From: an uncultured bacterium
GTDB lineage: Bacteria; Bacteroidota; Bacteroidia; Bacteroidales; Bacteroidaceae
Assembly (NCBI GenBank): GCA_905216095.1
Contig: CAJMSQ010000007.1
Coordinates: forward strand, 1-64,000
Direction: 5' to 3'
DNA length: 64,000 bases
The position numbers and the translations under genes are program-made. This document shows, one piece after another, positions 8,701 to 17,208 of this stretch (position 1 is its first letter; every line of letters begins with the position of its first letter). Below the pieces are notes generated by a model. That model searched no databases, had not been told where the DNA came from, and saw only the letters and a program-made list of their open reading frames with translations.

Positions 8701-9213
8701 GTCACCGATAAAGACACACGGCATGGCGTTTCTGTCGCCGTCCAACATCTGTTCCAACGAAGCAAGCGCATAGAAAGCGGCATTTGTATTCTCACCCAAG
8801 ATGACCACCTGCGCCAGTCCGCCCTCGACGGTGAGGCTCAGGCAATGGCGATCGTACTTCCCTTCCTTCGAGAACACCTCGCGCGAAAAACCTATTGCGG
8901 CCCCCTTGCTGTCGGCCATGCTGCCGGAGCCGTTCACACCTATATATATATTGGTGCACGACGATGAGGGAGCATCCGAGAATGCAGCTGTCATTCCGTG
9001 GTCCGCCAATACGCCTTCAAGACGTTTCCGGGTAGCGGCGTCAATGCCGCTCTCCACAATCACATTCACCTGGTCCGTGAATCTCGCCGTACCCGTCACC
9101 GCCGTCTGTTGCTGCGGAATGGGGTAAATGGTGTAGACATTGTCAGCCCAAGCACAGCCCGGCATCAGACTGAAAGCCGCAATTACACCGATCAAGAATG
9201 ATTTTCTTTTCAT
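5770..9213 (-). CDS. Secreted GH84 beta-N-acetylglucosaminidase with T9SS C-terminal domain
   Basis: A 1147-residue exported glycosidase expected to remove N-acetylglucosamine from host glycans or glycosaminoglycans. A signal peptide spans about residues 1-23. A GH20b-like N-terminal domain (to about 165) precedes the GH84 barrel, which has GIVEGYYGYPYS (about 179-190), TYLYGAKSDPYH (about 208-219) and the paired catalytic aspartates in FVDDVSIP (D300, D301). After the barrel come helical and discoidin-like (F5/8 type C) carbohydrate-binding regions (about 740-960). The last 70 residues (LRVEGNRLFV to YKVFFK) resemble a T9SS sorting domain, so the protein probably goes to the cell surface through PorU/PorV. 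It follows valS by 49 bases in the same direction, with a small hairpin between. Confidence 0.9.
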   Translation of the reverse strand: MKRKSFLIGVIAAFSLMPGCAWADNVYTIYPIPQQQTAVTGTARFTDQVNVIVESGIDAATRKRLEGVLADHGMTAAFSDAPSSSCTNIYIGVNGSGSMADSKGAAIGFSREVFSKEGKYDRHCLSLTVEGGLAQVVILGENTNAAFYALASLEQMLDGDRNAMPCVFIGDYADQQSRGIVEGYYGYPYSISVKKDLMKFMMRNKMNTYLYGAKSDPYHSEKWQDAYPTTLTAEQEKNGWLSQDMISELSEMSHDTKVNFIWAIHPGNNFLGSNTVVEDIMSKFDKMYQLGVRQFAVFVDDVSIPSDDAGYKLNADRVTEIQRALEAKYNTADAVPADTVQPLHFVPQIYCSAFAGGGEAQRKAFFEALAATPNNVTIYTTGWGVWSVPNSSDLNQVKQYLGRDAGWWWNYPCNDNADARIFPMDTYTNFVDMPAISNNSRLPEELLNGCGIVSNPMQQGEVAKIPLFSVANYAWNTSGFDNKSSWEASFPAIVGKEKAETYRFLAEYLRYGETADLQSLIDNYKTQISGGNYSDTALKERLKKIVAACTELEAWKDSENESDRLLYNDLKPWLLKLKQMAASSVAFQELLNMEENEQGEKWEKYAPHATLINKIDTDANYTVAALEGMGSGISVSYNQAMTASSGLEPFVKFMKERSMEGYFKQSAETKATFFSNIEGAQGTCTTNNDGSVFIFRSTNKLEKNQYVGISLPRPVRLDDVTIADTIIANYTVLYSGDGYTWVKYSDKETMMSDFVKFMCIKNESDTPRTLRFFPTSSASFSVKPAVEAVTEAVTIPSGEIYEGHTKEFLADGRYDTYCCLKRNQQNNDAYTLQLASPAKISEVRLYVGTVNGDYMNKGRVEVSADGNTWTALTVKGNYTTDFTMSLPQVKSYSSEVSYCDFVNNQPDTNIKFIRLRLVEANTNKWMRLYEIEYKQDVVKEKCVSFDEKEVTELTDALAHTSMPVAPTIQWINYYFQQRYPVKSVVIYQDLDNSAERKAMLSVKVASSPGSVGYHVADLTDYKQVVDLTEYKDAIGLHIAWAGFQAPIIYEIVEVLDDAKEPEITGIRFVEGQSSTQLRVEGNRLFVSSPEGIAAVNVYTPAGKMVLSQKLSGVKQAQVPVTATSDNVHIVKVSLSDGRNATYKVFFK

Positions 9214-9233
9214 AATATAGAATTTAAGATGGT

Positions 9234-9253
9234 GGATGCGACGAATCGCGTCC
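9234..9253 (-). terminator. Short hairpin between valS and the GH84 gene
   Basis: GGATGCGA and TCGCGTCC (one G-T pair) enclose a CGAA tetraloop in the 49-base gap. There is no T-run, so it is a weak terminator or processing stem, if functional. Confidence 0.3.
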
Positions 9254-9262
9254 GTACCCTGT

Positions 9263-11905
9263 TTATCCTTTCATGTTCTTAAGGTTCGCTATGGTATCGC
9301 GCAGAGCCGCGATTTTCGTCTCGGCATCGTGCTGTTTCTTACGCTCCAGCTCCACGACGGCCGCCGGCGCGTTCGAGACGAAACGCTCATTCTGCAGTTT
9401 CTTTTCCACGCTTTTCAGGAAGCCTTCCAGGTGCTTCAACTCGGCCTCGGCCTTTTCCAATTCAGCGGCAACGTCCATCAGGCTTCCCAGCAGCACGGCA
9501 TATTCCGTTGTCCCCACAATGAACGAGGAGGCATTGGCATCCTTATCGGTGACGACGGCGATTTCACCGACATTCGCCATCTTGCGGATCACACAGTCGT
9601 ACTCCGCCACAGGATTGCTACCGACAGCCTGCAATTCGAGCTGTTCCTTTTGGGCTATGTTCTTTCCGTTCCGGACGGCACGCACGCCTGCCACGACGTT
9701 CTTGACCATCTCGACATCGGCTATCAGCCGGTCGTCGCCGTCCACGGGAGCTGCGATGCTCTGCGGACTGGTCATGATGCTTTCGCCGTCCTTCCGCTCA
9801 TACAGATGTTGCCACAACTCTTCGGTGATGAAGGGCATGAACGGATGAAGCAGGTGAAGCAAGTCATCGAAGAAGCCGGACACGGCCTTATAGGTGGCTG
9901 CATCGATGGGCTGTCCGTAGGCGGGTTTCACCATTTCCAGCAGCCAGCTCGAGAACTCATCCCAGAAGAGGCGATAAACCTCCATCAGGGCTTCGCTCAG
10001 ACGGTACTTGGAGAAAAGGTCGGCTATCTCGGCGGCACTCTTGCGCAGTTGTGCGCCGAACCACTTCACGGCCAGACGGGCCGTCTCAGGCTGTTCGGTC
10101 TCGGCCACCTGCCATCCCCGGACAAGCCGGAAGGCATTCCATATCTTATTACAGAAGTTACGTCCCTGCTCGCAGAGGCTCTCGTCAAACAGGATGTCGT
10201 TGCCGGCAGGTGCGGAAAGCATCATGCCCATGCGCACGCCATCGGCCCCGAAGCGGTCGATAAGGAGAAGCGGGTCGGGAGAGTTGCCCAGCTGTTTCGA
10301 CATCTTGCGTCCCAGTTTGTCGCGCACGATACCGGTGAAATAGACATTGCGGAACGGCATCTTGCCCGTATATTCGTATCCCGCCATAATCATTCTTGTC
10401 ACCCAGAAGAATATGATGTCCGGGCCGGTAACAAGGTCGGCCGTGGGATAATAATAGTTGAATTCCTCATTGCCCGGCTCATTGATACCCTTAAACAGGG
10501 AGATGGGCCACAGCCAGGACGAGAACCACGTATCGAGCGCGTCTTCTTCCTGCCGCAGGTCGGAGAGCTGAAGGTTCTCATTGCCAGTCTGGCGACGCGC
10601 CTTGTCCAGGGCGTCCTCCGGAGTCTCGGCCACGACGAAACCGCCCTCGGGCAGATAATAGGCAGGTATGCGGTGTCCCCACCACAGCTGGCGGGAGATG
10701 CACCAGTCCTTGATGTTCTCCAGCCAGTGCCGATAGGTATTCTTGTATTTTGCCGGATAGAATTTGATTTCATCGTTCATGACGGGCGGCAAGGCCATTT
10801 CCGCGAAATGTTCCATCTTGAGGAACCACTGCATGGACAGTTTCGGTTCGATGGGTACGCCGGTACGTTCGGAACAGCCCACCTTGTTGGTGTAATCCTC
10901 TACCCTCTCGAGCAGGTCGGCCGCGGCCAAATCAAGCTCTATTTGCCGGCGCACGTCGAAGCGGTCCATGCCCACGTACATTCCGGCCGCGGGCGAGAGC
11001 GTCCCGTCGTCGTTGAAGATGTCAATGCTCTGCAATTTGTGCTTTTCGCCCAGCATGTAGTCATTGATGTCGTGCGCCGGGGTCACCTTCAGACAGCCCG
11101 TACCGAACTCGATGTCCACGTATTCGTCCTCGATGACGGGAATGACGCGCCCTACAAGCGGCACAATCACTTTCTTTCCTTTCAGCCACTCGTTCTTGGG
11201 GTCGTTCGGGTTGATGCACATGGCCGTGTCGCCCATGATGGTCTCGGGGCGTGTGGTCGCCACGATAGCATACCGGCCTTGCGGGTCGCCTTCCACTTTG
11301 TAGCGCAGGTAGTAGAGTTTGCTGTGCTCCTCCTTATAAATCACTTCCTCGTCGGACAATGCCGTCTTGGCCTTGGGGTCCCAGTTCACCATACGGACGC
11401 CGCGATAGATAAGTCCTTTCTCGTACAAATCGACAAAGACCTTGATGACGCTGCGCGAGCGTTCCTCGTCCATGGTAAAGGCCGTGCGGTCCCAATCGCA
11501 CGATGCACCGATGCGGCGCAACTGTTTCAGGATGATGCCCCCATGCTCGTCGGTCCACTCCCAGGCATATTTCAGAAATTCCTCGCGGGTGAGGTCCGAC
11601 TTCTTGATGCCGCGCTCCGCAAGACGGTTCACGACTTTCGCTTCGGTAGCTATCGACGCATGGTCTGTACCCGGCACCCAACAGGCATTCTTTCCCTCCA
11701 TGCGGGCATGACGGACCAGAATGTCCTGGATGGTCTCGTTCAGCATGTGCCCCATGTGCAGCACGCCTGTGACATTGGGCGGCGGAATCACCACCGTATA
11801 AGGTTCACGTCCGTCGGGTTTGGAGCTGAACAAATGATGGTCCAGCCAGTACCCGTACCACTTACTTTCTACTTCTTCAGGATTGTACTTGGTTGCCAAT
11901 TCCAT
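9263..11905 (-). CDS. valS: Valine--tRNA ligase
   Basis: Class I synthetase that charges tRNA-Val. The 880 residues are the usual length. [15 protein letters not shown] (about 41-55) is the HIGH motif, [13 protein letters not shown] (about 217-229) belongs to the editing domain, and [13 protein letters not shown] is the KMSKS motif (last residue Q). The C-terminal 65 residues ([25 protein letters not shown] onwards) form the tRNA-binding coiled coil typical of ValRS. A TATCTTTG box lies upstream. Confidence 0.98.
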   Translation of the reverse strand: MELATKYNPEEVESKWYGYWLDHHLFSSKPDGREPYTVVIPPPNVTGVLHMGHMLNETIQDILVRHARMEGKNACWVPGTDHASIATEAKVVNRLAERGIKKSDLTREEFLKYAWEWTDEHGGIILKQLRRIGASCDWDRTAFTMDEERSRSVIKVFVDLYEKGLIYRGVRMVNWDPKAKTALSDEEVIYKEEHSKLYYLRYKVEGDPQGRYAIVATTRPETIMGDTAMCINPNDPKNEWLKGKKVIVPLVGRVIPVIEDEYVDIEFGTGCLKVTPAHDINDYMLGEKHKLQSIDIFNDDGTLSPAAGMYVGMDRFDVRRQIELDLAAADLLERVEDYTNKVGCSERTGVPIEPKLSMQWFLKMEHFAEMALPPVMNDEIKFYPAKYKNTYRHWLENIKDWCISRQLWWGHRIPAYYLPEGGFVVAETPEDALDKARRQTGNENLQLSDLRQEEDALDTWFSSWLWPISLFKGINEPGNEEFNYYYPTADLVTGPDIIFFWVTRMIMAGYEYTGKMPFRNVYFTGIVRDKLGRKMSKQLGNSPDPLLLIDRFGADGVRMGMMLSAPAGNDILFDESLCEQGRNFCNKIWNAFRLVRGWQVAETEQPETARLAVKWFGAQLRKSAAEIADLFSKYRLSEALMEVYRLFWDEFSSWLLEMVKPAYGQPIDAATYKAVSGFFDDLLHLLHPFMPFITEELWQHLYERKDGESIMTSPQSIAAPVDGDDRLIADVEMVKNVVAGVRAVRNGKNIAQKEQLELQAVGSNPVAEYDCVIRKMANVGEIAVVTDKDANASSFIVGTTEYAVLLGSLMDVAAELEKAEAELKHLEGFLKSVEKKLQNERFVSNAPAAVVELERKKQHDAETKIAALRDTIANLKNMKG

Positions 11906-11949
11906 TATCTTATTTCTTTTTTCTATATTATAATCTTAAGATACAAATG

Positions 11950-11980
11950 CAAAGATACTCAAATATCTTAAGAGTTAAAG
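11950..11980 (-). promoter_or_regulatory. Probable valS promoter
   Basis: TATCTTTG (11957-11950, minus) is a perfect -7 box about 45 bases before the valS ATG. The -33 region reads CTTTAAC rather than TTTG, so the match is partial. Confidence 0.6.
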
Positions 11981-12126
11981 TCTTGTCGTCTTAAAATCCT
12001 TGTATTCCCCTAAAAAAACATCACTGCAGGCAAATGGAACATTCCGGCAGACAGGGAAGTTTTTTTCATTCCGCACGATTTTAACACTATTTGCTTTTGG
12101 AGGAAAAATGTAGTATCTTTGTGGAA

Positions 12127-12162
12127 CAGAAATGCGAAGGACGGCTAAAACCGTCCTTTTTT
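12127..12162 (+). ncRNA. Predicted very short terminated RNA (element copy 1)
   Basis: The promoter ends at 12121, so transcription should start near 12127. AAGGACGG and CCGTCCTT with loop CTAAAA, followed by TTTTTT to 12162, form a good intrinsic terminator. The product would be only about 36 bases. Copies 2 and 3 keep the hairpin although its bases differ, which supports selection for structure. Transcription itself is inferred. Confidence 0.5.
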
Positions 12163-12178
12163 AGTGCCATACGGCCTG

Positions 12179-12214
12179 CTTTCCCGAAAAAAAATCCTTC
12201 GGGAAAGTTTTTTT
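12179..12214 (+). terminator. Second strong terminator inside element copy 1
   Basis: CTTTCCCGAA (12179-12188) pairs perfectly with TTCGGGAAAG (12198-12207) and is followed by TTTTTTT. Copies 2 and 3 have no obvious equivalent in this exact place. Confidence 0.7.
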
Positions 12215-12329
12215 CGGGCGGCTTGTAGTTTTTCCTACATGCCTTGTAGGAACTCCCATCCCTATTTTCGTGAACCGGCAACGCGGGGTTGCACCCCTCT
12301 TCGTGTTGCTGAAAGTTAAAAATGTTAAT

Positions 12330-12569
12330 GTCGGCGTTGCCGATGACCGGCCAATGCCACCGCCCCACCCTCCATGTTTCATCCGGCAAACGGAGTACGA
12401 CAGCAAAGACGCAATACAGACCGGACTGTCCGGAAGTCCGATGACCGGCCGGGGTAAAAAATACGTAAAAAAACGCCGGCCGGGATGACCATGTTTCTAT
12501 AAAGAGTACTACCTTTGCAAGGAGAAACCGGCCGGATGCCGGGATATTCATTCCAAAGACAGAAAGTTT
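12330..12569 (+). promoter_or_regulatory. Upstream region of the NDH-2 gene with a direct repeat and -7 box
   Basis: CCGATGACCGGCC occurs twice (12340-12352 and 12438-12450), 98 bases apart, which suggests a regulator site or remnant duplication. TACCTTTG at 12510-12517 is a perfect -7 box about 53 bases before the gene start, with no good -33 match. No coding frame is convincing. Confidence 0.5.
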
Positions 12570-13961
12570 ATGAGTTTCAATCTTCCAAAAACAAACAAGA
12601 AACGGGTCGTCATCGTCGGCGGCGGATTTGGCGGCCTGAAACTGGCCAACAAGCTGAGCGGTTCGGATTTCCAGGTCGTTTTGGTGGACAGTAACAATTA
12701 CCATCAGTTTCCTCCGCTGATCTATCAGATTGCCTCGGCGGGAATTGAACCGAGTTCCATTTCCTTCCCCTTCAGAAAGATCTTCCAGAAACGGAAGAAT
12801 TTCTTCTTCAGGATGGCGCAAGTGCGTTCTATCTTCCCTGAACACAAAATCATACAGACGTCCATCGGTAAAGTGAGCTACGACTATCTGGTCCTGGCCG
12901 CAGGAACCACCACCAACTTCTTCGGCAACCGGCACGTGGAAGAGGAGGCCATGCCCATGAAGAACGTGAGCGAAGCCATGGGACTGCGGAATGCGTTGCT
13001 CGACAACTTTGAACGTGCGCTGACCTGCGCCGGAGAGCAGGAACGGCAGGAATTGCTGAACGTCGTCATCGTGGGCGGAGGCGCCACGGGTGTGGAAATA
13101 GCCGGAGCTTTGTCCGAAATGAAGAATTTCGTACTGCCCAAGGACTATCCCGACCTGCCTTCCAGTCTGATGCACATCTATCTGATAGAAGCGGGTCCGC
13201 GTCTGCTGGCGGCCATGAGCGAGGAGTCTTCGACACATGTCGAGAAATATCTGCGCGGAATGGGCGTAAACGTGTTGCTCAACAAGATGGTGACCGACTA
13301 CAAGGACCACAGGGTCATGCTGAAGGACGGCAGCAGCATCGCCACACGTACTTTCATCTGGGTGAGCGGCGTCGCGGCACAGCCGGTCGGCAACTTAGGA
13401 GAGGAACACCTCGGACGCGGCCGCCGCATCAAGGTGGACGCTTTCAACCGCGTGGAGGGACTGGACGGCGTATTCTGCATCGGAGACCAGTGCATCATGG
13501 AGGAAGGCGACCCCGCATGGGCTGGCGGACATCCGCAACTGGCACAGGTAGCCATCCAGCAGGGAACGCTGTTGGCCAAAAACCTGAAACGCATGGAGAA
13601 AGGGAAGGAAATGAAACCTTTCCGCTACCGCAATCTCGGTACGATGGCGACCGTAGGCCGCAACCGGGCGGTAGCCGAATTCAAGAAGGTGAAAATGGCC
13701 GGCTTCCTCGCCTGGTTCATGTGGCTGGTCGTACACCTGCGCTCCATTCTCGGCGTGCGCAACAAGATGATAGTCCTGTTCAACTGGATGTGGAACTATT
13801 TCTCTTACAGCCAGTCCCTGCGTATGATTATCTACGCCAAGAAGGCCAAGGAGGTCATCGAGAGGGAACAGCGGCTGGCCTCACGCCACTGGGGCACGGA
13901 CCTGATGAGCGAAGGTTCGGAAGAAGTGAAAAAGACAGACAACACATCAAAAGAAGAATAA
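12570..13961 (+). CDS. ndh: Type II NADH dehydrogenase (NDH-2 family FAD oxidoreductase)
   Basis: A membrane-associated flavoprotein that passes electrons from NADH to quinone without pumping ions. The 463 residues have two Rossmann motifs: VVIVGGGFGGLKLANKLS (about 13-30) for FAD and VVIVGGGATGVEIAGALSEM (about 166-185) for NADH. VFCIGDQC (about 301-308) and GHPQLAQVAIQQG (about 320-332) are the FAD-closing and quinone-site blocks typical of the family. The last 80 residues contain a hydrophobic amphipathic stretch (FLAWFMWLVVHLRSILGVRNK) for membrane contact. Riboflavin synthase starts 3 bases after the stop, so an FAD enzyme and a flavin-making enzyme are co-transcribed. Confidence 0.93.
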   Translation: MSFNLPKTNKKRVVIVGGGFGGLKLANKLSGSDFQVVLVDSNNYHQFPPLIYQIASAGIEPSSISFPFRKIFQKRKNFFFRMAQVRSIFPEHKIIQTSIGKVSYDYLVLAAGTTTNFFGNRHVEEEAMPMKNVSEAMGLRNALLDNFERALTCAGEQERQELLNVVIVGGGATGVEIAGALSEMKNFVLPKDYPDLPSSLMHIYLIEAGPRLLAAMSEESSTHVEKYLRGMGVNVLLNKMVTDYKDHRVMLKDGSSIATRTFIWVSGVAAQPVGNLGEEHLGRGRRIKVDAFNRVEGLDGVFCIGDQCIMEEGDPAWAGGHPQLAQVAIQQGTLLAKNLKRMEKGKEMKPFRYRNLGTMATVGRNRAVAEFKKVKMAGFLAWFMWLVVHLRSILGVRNKMIVLFNWMWNYFSYSQSLRMIIYAKKAKEVIEREQRLASRHWGTDLMSEGSEEVKKTDNTSKEE

Positions 13962-13964
13962 AGT

Positions 13965-14567
13965 ATGTTTTCGGGAATCGTAGAAGCCACGGCACGTGTC
14001 ACAGGCATTGAGAAAGACAAGGAAAACCTGCACATCACGCTGGAATGTCCTTTCGCGAACGAATTGAAGATAGACCAGAGTGTGGCGCATAACGGGGTTT
14101 GCCTGACCGTCGTGCGACAGGAGGGGAACACCTACACGGTAACGGCCATCGAAGAAACGCTGCACCGCTCCAACCTGGGCGGACTGCAACCGGGGGATGA
14201 GGTGAATGTGGAACGTTCCATGCAGATGAACGGCCGGCTGGACGGGCACATCGTACAGGGTCACGTGGACCAGACTGCGGAATGTATAGCCCTCGAGACA
14301 GCGGAAGGCAGTTACATTTACACTTTCAGGTATCAGTTCAACCGCGAAATGGCCCGACGCGGATATTTCACCGTGGACAAAGGCAGTGTGACGGTCAATG
14401 GCGTAAGCCTGACCGTATGCAACCCGACCGATGACACGTTCCAGGTGTGCATCATACCTTTTACTTACGAGCACACCAACTTCCATGCCATCAAGGTAGG
14501 CACTTGCGTAAACATTGAATTCGATATACTGGGAAAATACATCAGCAGACTGCAACATTGGGCCTGA
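13965..14567 (+). CDS. ribE: Riboflavin synthase, alpha chain
   Basis: Joins two lumazine molecules to give riboflavin. The 200 residues hold two Lum-binding barrels: the first begins MFSGIVEATARV and has NGVCLTVV; the second has GHIVQGHVDQTAEC and NGVSLTVCNP. Both repeats keep the characteristic NGVxLTV motif. It is coupled to the NDH-2 gene upstream. A long hairpin downstream ends the unit. No FMN riboswitch is seen before the operon. Confidence 0.96.
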   Translation: MFSGIVEATARVTGIEKDKENLHITLECPFANELKIDQSVAHNGVCLTVVRQEGNTYTVTAIEETLHRSNLGGLQPGDEVNVERSMQMNGRLDGHIVQGHVDQTAECIALETAEGSYIYTFRYQFNREMARRGYFTVDKGSVTVNGVSLTVCNPTDDTFQVCIIPFTYEHTNFHAIKVGTCVNIEFDILGKYISRLQHWA

Positions 14568-14614
14568 AAAAATCTGACAGCCCGCACGACAGAGGCACAT
14601 TTCCCTGTGACTAT

Positions 14615-14656
14615 AAAACAAGGTGGATATCATCAGAGGGATATCCACCTTGTTTT
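14615..14656. terminator. Bidirectional terminator between ribE and a lipoprotein gene
   Basis: A perfect 17-base stem (14615-14631 with 14640-14656) has an A-run on its left and T-run on its right (ending TTTTTT), so it can stop transcription from both converging genes. Confidence 0.88.
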
Positions 14657-14682
14657 TTATATTAATCCAAAGACATCGGAGC

Positions 14683-15186
14683 TTATCTGAGCACGTAGGA
14701 TTTTCCACTCTTGCCCTTTGCCCGGAAAACCGTATCGTTCAGTTCCTCGATTTCCACCCAGTCACGGTTTTCTCCGTCTTTCAGGATAAGATGACAATTA
14801 TATATGTCATAATCCTTGACGAACTTGTTCAGTTGCGAAAGGTTGATCATGACTCCCAAGGCCTCGTTGTTGTCGCGTGTGGTAATAGCGTAACGGGCCG
14901 TATCATTGCGCTCACCGTATATCACCCCATATTCGTTTCCCTTGTCATTCTCGGAGGTCAAAGCAAGTTCCCATTCGCTGCCGTCGTCGGCCACCAACGT
15001 GAAACCACCCTGTCCGAAGCCATCGGCATGACCGTAGATAGTGGAGTCCGCCTCCGTCCATTCGGGAACAGTATTAACAACTTTCAGACTGTCGTCCGCT
15101 ACCTGCCGGTCGGCCTTGTTATTGCCTCCACATGCCGTAAAAAGCGCAAGTGTCGCGACCGTACATACAACAAATAAACCTTTCAT
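14683..15186 (-). CDS. Putative lipoprotein of unknown function
   Basis: The 167-residue protein has a lipoprotein signal: MKGLFVVCTVATLALFTACGG, with the lipid-attachment cysteine at about residue 19 (LFTAC). The mature part starts with a short polar linker (GNNKADRQVADDS) and continues as one domain of about 125 residues with alternating hydrophobic residues, probably mainly beta strands (GHADGFGQGGFTLVADDGSEWELAL). I do not recognise the family. It converges with ribE and shares the terminator; upstream it is divergent from rpsA. Confidence 0.7.
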   Translation of the reverse strand: MKGLFVVCTVATLALFTACGGNNKADRQVADDSLKVVNTVPEWTEADSTIYGHADGFGQGGFTLVADDGSEWELALTSENDKGNEYGVIYGERNDTARYAITTRDNNEALGVMINLSQLNKFVKDYDIYNCHLILKDGENRDWVEIEELNDTVFRAKGKSGKSYVLR

Positions 15187-15262
15187 ATTGACAAAGCTTT
15201 GATTTTGGCGGCTAAGTTACACATTTATTTCTACTTATATGCACAAAAAAGGCTGTAAAAGA

Positions 15263-15292
15263 TTGCCGTCTCAAAAAAATAGCGTATATTTG
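15263..15292 (+). promoter_or_regulatory. rpsA promoter
   Basis: TTG (15263-15265), 19 bases, then TATATTTG (15285-15292) fits the Bacteroidetes promoter. The leader is about 55 bases and AT-rich. Confidence 0.75.
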
Positions 15293-15353
15293 CGGCGTTT
15301 TAGACAACATAAAGTCCAACATTTTTAATTAACTTATTTACTAACAACTATTA

Positions 15354-17141
15354 ATGGAGAATCTAAAGAACATTGCACCCCTGTCTGACTTTGACTGGAA
15401 TGCATTCGAAAACGGAGTTGCCGACAGCACTCAAAGCAAAGACGAGCTGGAGAAGGCTTACGACAGCACCCTCGGTCGTGTAAACGAAAACGAGGTGGTT
15501 GAAGGAACGGTTATCTCTATCAACAAGCGCGAAGTCGTTGTGAACATCGGCTACAAGAGCGACGGCATCATCCCTGTCAATGAGTTCCGTTACAATCCTG
15601 ACCTCAAAATCGGCGATACCGTCGAGGTTTACGTTGAGAACCAGGAGGACAAAAAAGGACAGTTGGTTCTTTCTCACAAGAAGGCTCGCGCAAGCAAGTC
15701 TTGGGAGCGCGTAAACGAGGCTCTCGACAACAAGGAAGTGGTCAAAGGTTACATCAAGTGCCGTACGAAGGGCGGTATGATTGTCGATGTATTCGGCATC
15801 GAGGCATTCCTTCCCGGTTCTCAGATTGACGTTAAGCCCATCCGCGACTACGATGTATTCGTAGGCAAAACCATGGAATTCCAGATTGTAAAAATCAATC
15901 AGGAATACAAGAACGTTGTCGTATCCCACAAGGCGCTTATCGAGGCTGAGCTGGAAGCCCAGAAGCAGGAAATCATTTCCAAACTCGAAAAAGGACAGGT
16001 GCTCGAAGGTTCTGTCAAGAATATCACGCCTTACGGTGTGTTCATCGACCTTGGCGGCGTAGACGGTCTCATCCACATCACCGACCTCAGCTGGGGCCGC
16101 GTAAACGATCCGCACGAGATTGTAGACCTCGACCAGAAGCTCAACGTCGTTATCCTCGACTTCGATGAGGAAAAGAAGCGCATCGCCCTCGGTCTGAAGC
16201 AGCTCACTCCCCATCCTTGGGATGCCCTCGATGCAGAGCTCAAGGTAGGTGACAAAGTCAAAGGCCGCGTGGTCGTTATGGCCGATTACGGTGCTTTTGT
16301 CGAAATCGCACCGGGTGTCGAAGGCCTGATTCACGTCAGCGAAATGAGCTGGAGCCAGCACTTGCGCTCTGCTCAGGATTTCCTGAAGGTTGGCGACGAG
16401 GTTGAAGCCGTTATCCTGACGCTCGACCGCACGGAACGCAAGATGTCTCTCGGCATCAAGCAGCTCAAGGAAGACCCTTGGAAGGACATTGAAGTGAAAT
16501 ATCCCGTAAACTCCAAGCACCAGGCCAAAGTTCGTAACTTCACCAACTTCGGTGTCTTCGTTGAACTTGAAGAAGGTGTAGACGGCCTCATCCACATCTC
16601 CGACCTCTCTTGGACGAAGAAGGTGAAACATCCTTCCGAATTCACCCAGATCGGTGCTGCCATTGAGGTAGTGGTTCTCGAAATAGACAAGGACAACCGT
16701 CGTCTCAGCCTCGGCCACAAGCAGCTTGAGGAAAATCCTTGGGATGTATTTGAAACCGTATTTACGGACGGAAGCATTCACGAGGGAACCATCATCGAGA
16801 TGCTTGACAAGGGTGCCGTAGTACAGCTTGAGTATGGTGTGGAAGGCTTTGCTACTCCCAAGCACCTCGTCAAGGAAGACGGCAGTCACGCCCAGCTCAA
16901 TGAGAAATTGCCTTTCAAGGTAATTGAATTCAACAAGGACAGCAAGCGCATCATTCTCTCCCACAGCCGTACGTTCGAGGACGTTCAGCGTGCTGAGGCC
17001 CGTGCAGAAAAGAAAGCTACACGCAAGTCTGCCAAGAAGGAAGACAGCACTGCTACTATCCAGAACCAGGCCGCTTCCACCAGCTTGGGCGATAACGACG
17101 CTCTCGCTGCCTTGAAGGCAAAAATGGAAAAAGGCGAATAA
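15354..17141 (+). CDS. rpsA: 30S ribosomal protein S1
   Basis: Binds mRNA on the small subunit and promotes initiation. The 595 residues contain six S1 (OB-fold) repeats. Recognisable cores are VVVNIGYKSDGIIPVNEF, GMIVDVFGIEAFLPGSQ, YGVFIDLGGVDGLIHITDLSW, YGAFVEIAPGVEGLIHVSEMSW, FGVFVELEEGVDGLIHISDLSW and GAVVQLEYGVEGFATPKHL. Repeats 3-5 are the most regular. An acidic N-terminus precedes them and the tail is lysine- and alanine-rich. The gene is monocistronic, with its own promoter and terminator. Bacteroidetes depend little on Shine-Dalgarno pairing, so S1 is probably important for start selection. Confidence 0.97.
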   Translation: MENLKNIAPLSDFDWNAFENGVADSTQSKDELEKAYDSTLGRVNENEVVEGTVISINKREVVVNIGYKSDGIIPVNEFRYNPDLKIGDTVEVYVENQEDKKGQLVLSHKKARASKSWERVNEALDNKEVVKGYIKCRTKGGMIVDVFGIEAFLPGSQIDVKPIRDYDVFVGKTMEFQIVKINQEYKNVVVSHKALIEAELEAQKQEIISKLEKGQVLEGSVKNITPYGVFIDLGGVDGLIHITDLSWGRVNDPHEIVDLDQKLNVVILDFDEEKKRIALGLKQLTPHPWDALDAELKVGDKVKGRVVVMADYGAFVEIAPGVEGLIHVSEMSWSQHLRSAQDFLKVGDEVEAVILTLDRTERKMSLGIKQLKEDPWKDIEVKYPVNSKHQAKVRNFTNFGVFVELEEGVDGLIHISDLSWTKKVKHPSEFTQIGAAIEVVVLEIDKDNRRLSLGHKQLEENPWDVFETVFTDGSIHEGTIIEMLDKGAVVQLEYGVEGFATPKHLVKEDGSHAQLNEKLPFKVIEFNKDSKRIILSHSRTFEDVQRAEARAEKKATRKSAKKEDSTATIQNQAASTSLGDNDALAALKAKMEKGE

Positions 17142-17208
17142 ATCAGTGAAGGCATGAAGATGGCCAAGTGCCTATGATGCACAAAACCATCAGCAGCTAA
17201 ATACAATG

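Larger units (their letters stand above)
12078..12329 (+). repeat. Dispersed promoter-terminator element, copy 1 (252 bp)
   Basis: The left end ATTTTAACACTATTTGCTTT and the right end AAAGTTAAAAATGTTAAT are imperfect inverted copies of each other. Inside, the left end continues into a promoter (TTTG, 20 bases, TATCTTTG at 12114-12121), then a GC hairpin with T6, a second hairpin with T7 (12179-12214) and a near-palindrome CTACATGCCTTGTAG (12235-12249). Copies 2 (25950-26200) and 3 (54594-54866, minus) have the same order. Ends and promoter are nearly identical between copies while the middle differs, so it is a repeat family and not a chance match. It lies between valS and the NDH-2 gene. Confidence 0.8.

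Noticed and set aside
9236..11971. A very long open frame opposite valS on the plus strand
   Set aside because: It mirrors valS through codon bias, contains no family motif, and no promoter or start region points to it.
12132..12163. A ten-codon peptide (MRRTAKTVLF) inside element copy 1
   Set aside because: Copy 2 would need a GTG start and copy 3 has neither start nor stop in that frame, so the short frame follows from the hairpin sequence.
12087..13310. Open frame antisense to element copy 1 and the start of NDH-2
   Set aside because: No family match; the plus strand has a clear promoter, hairpins and NDH-2.
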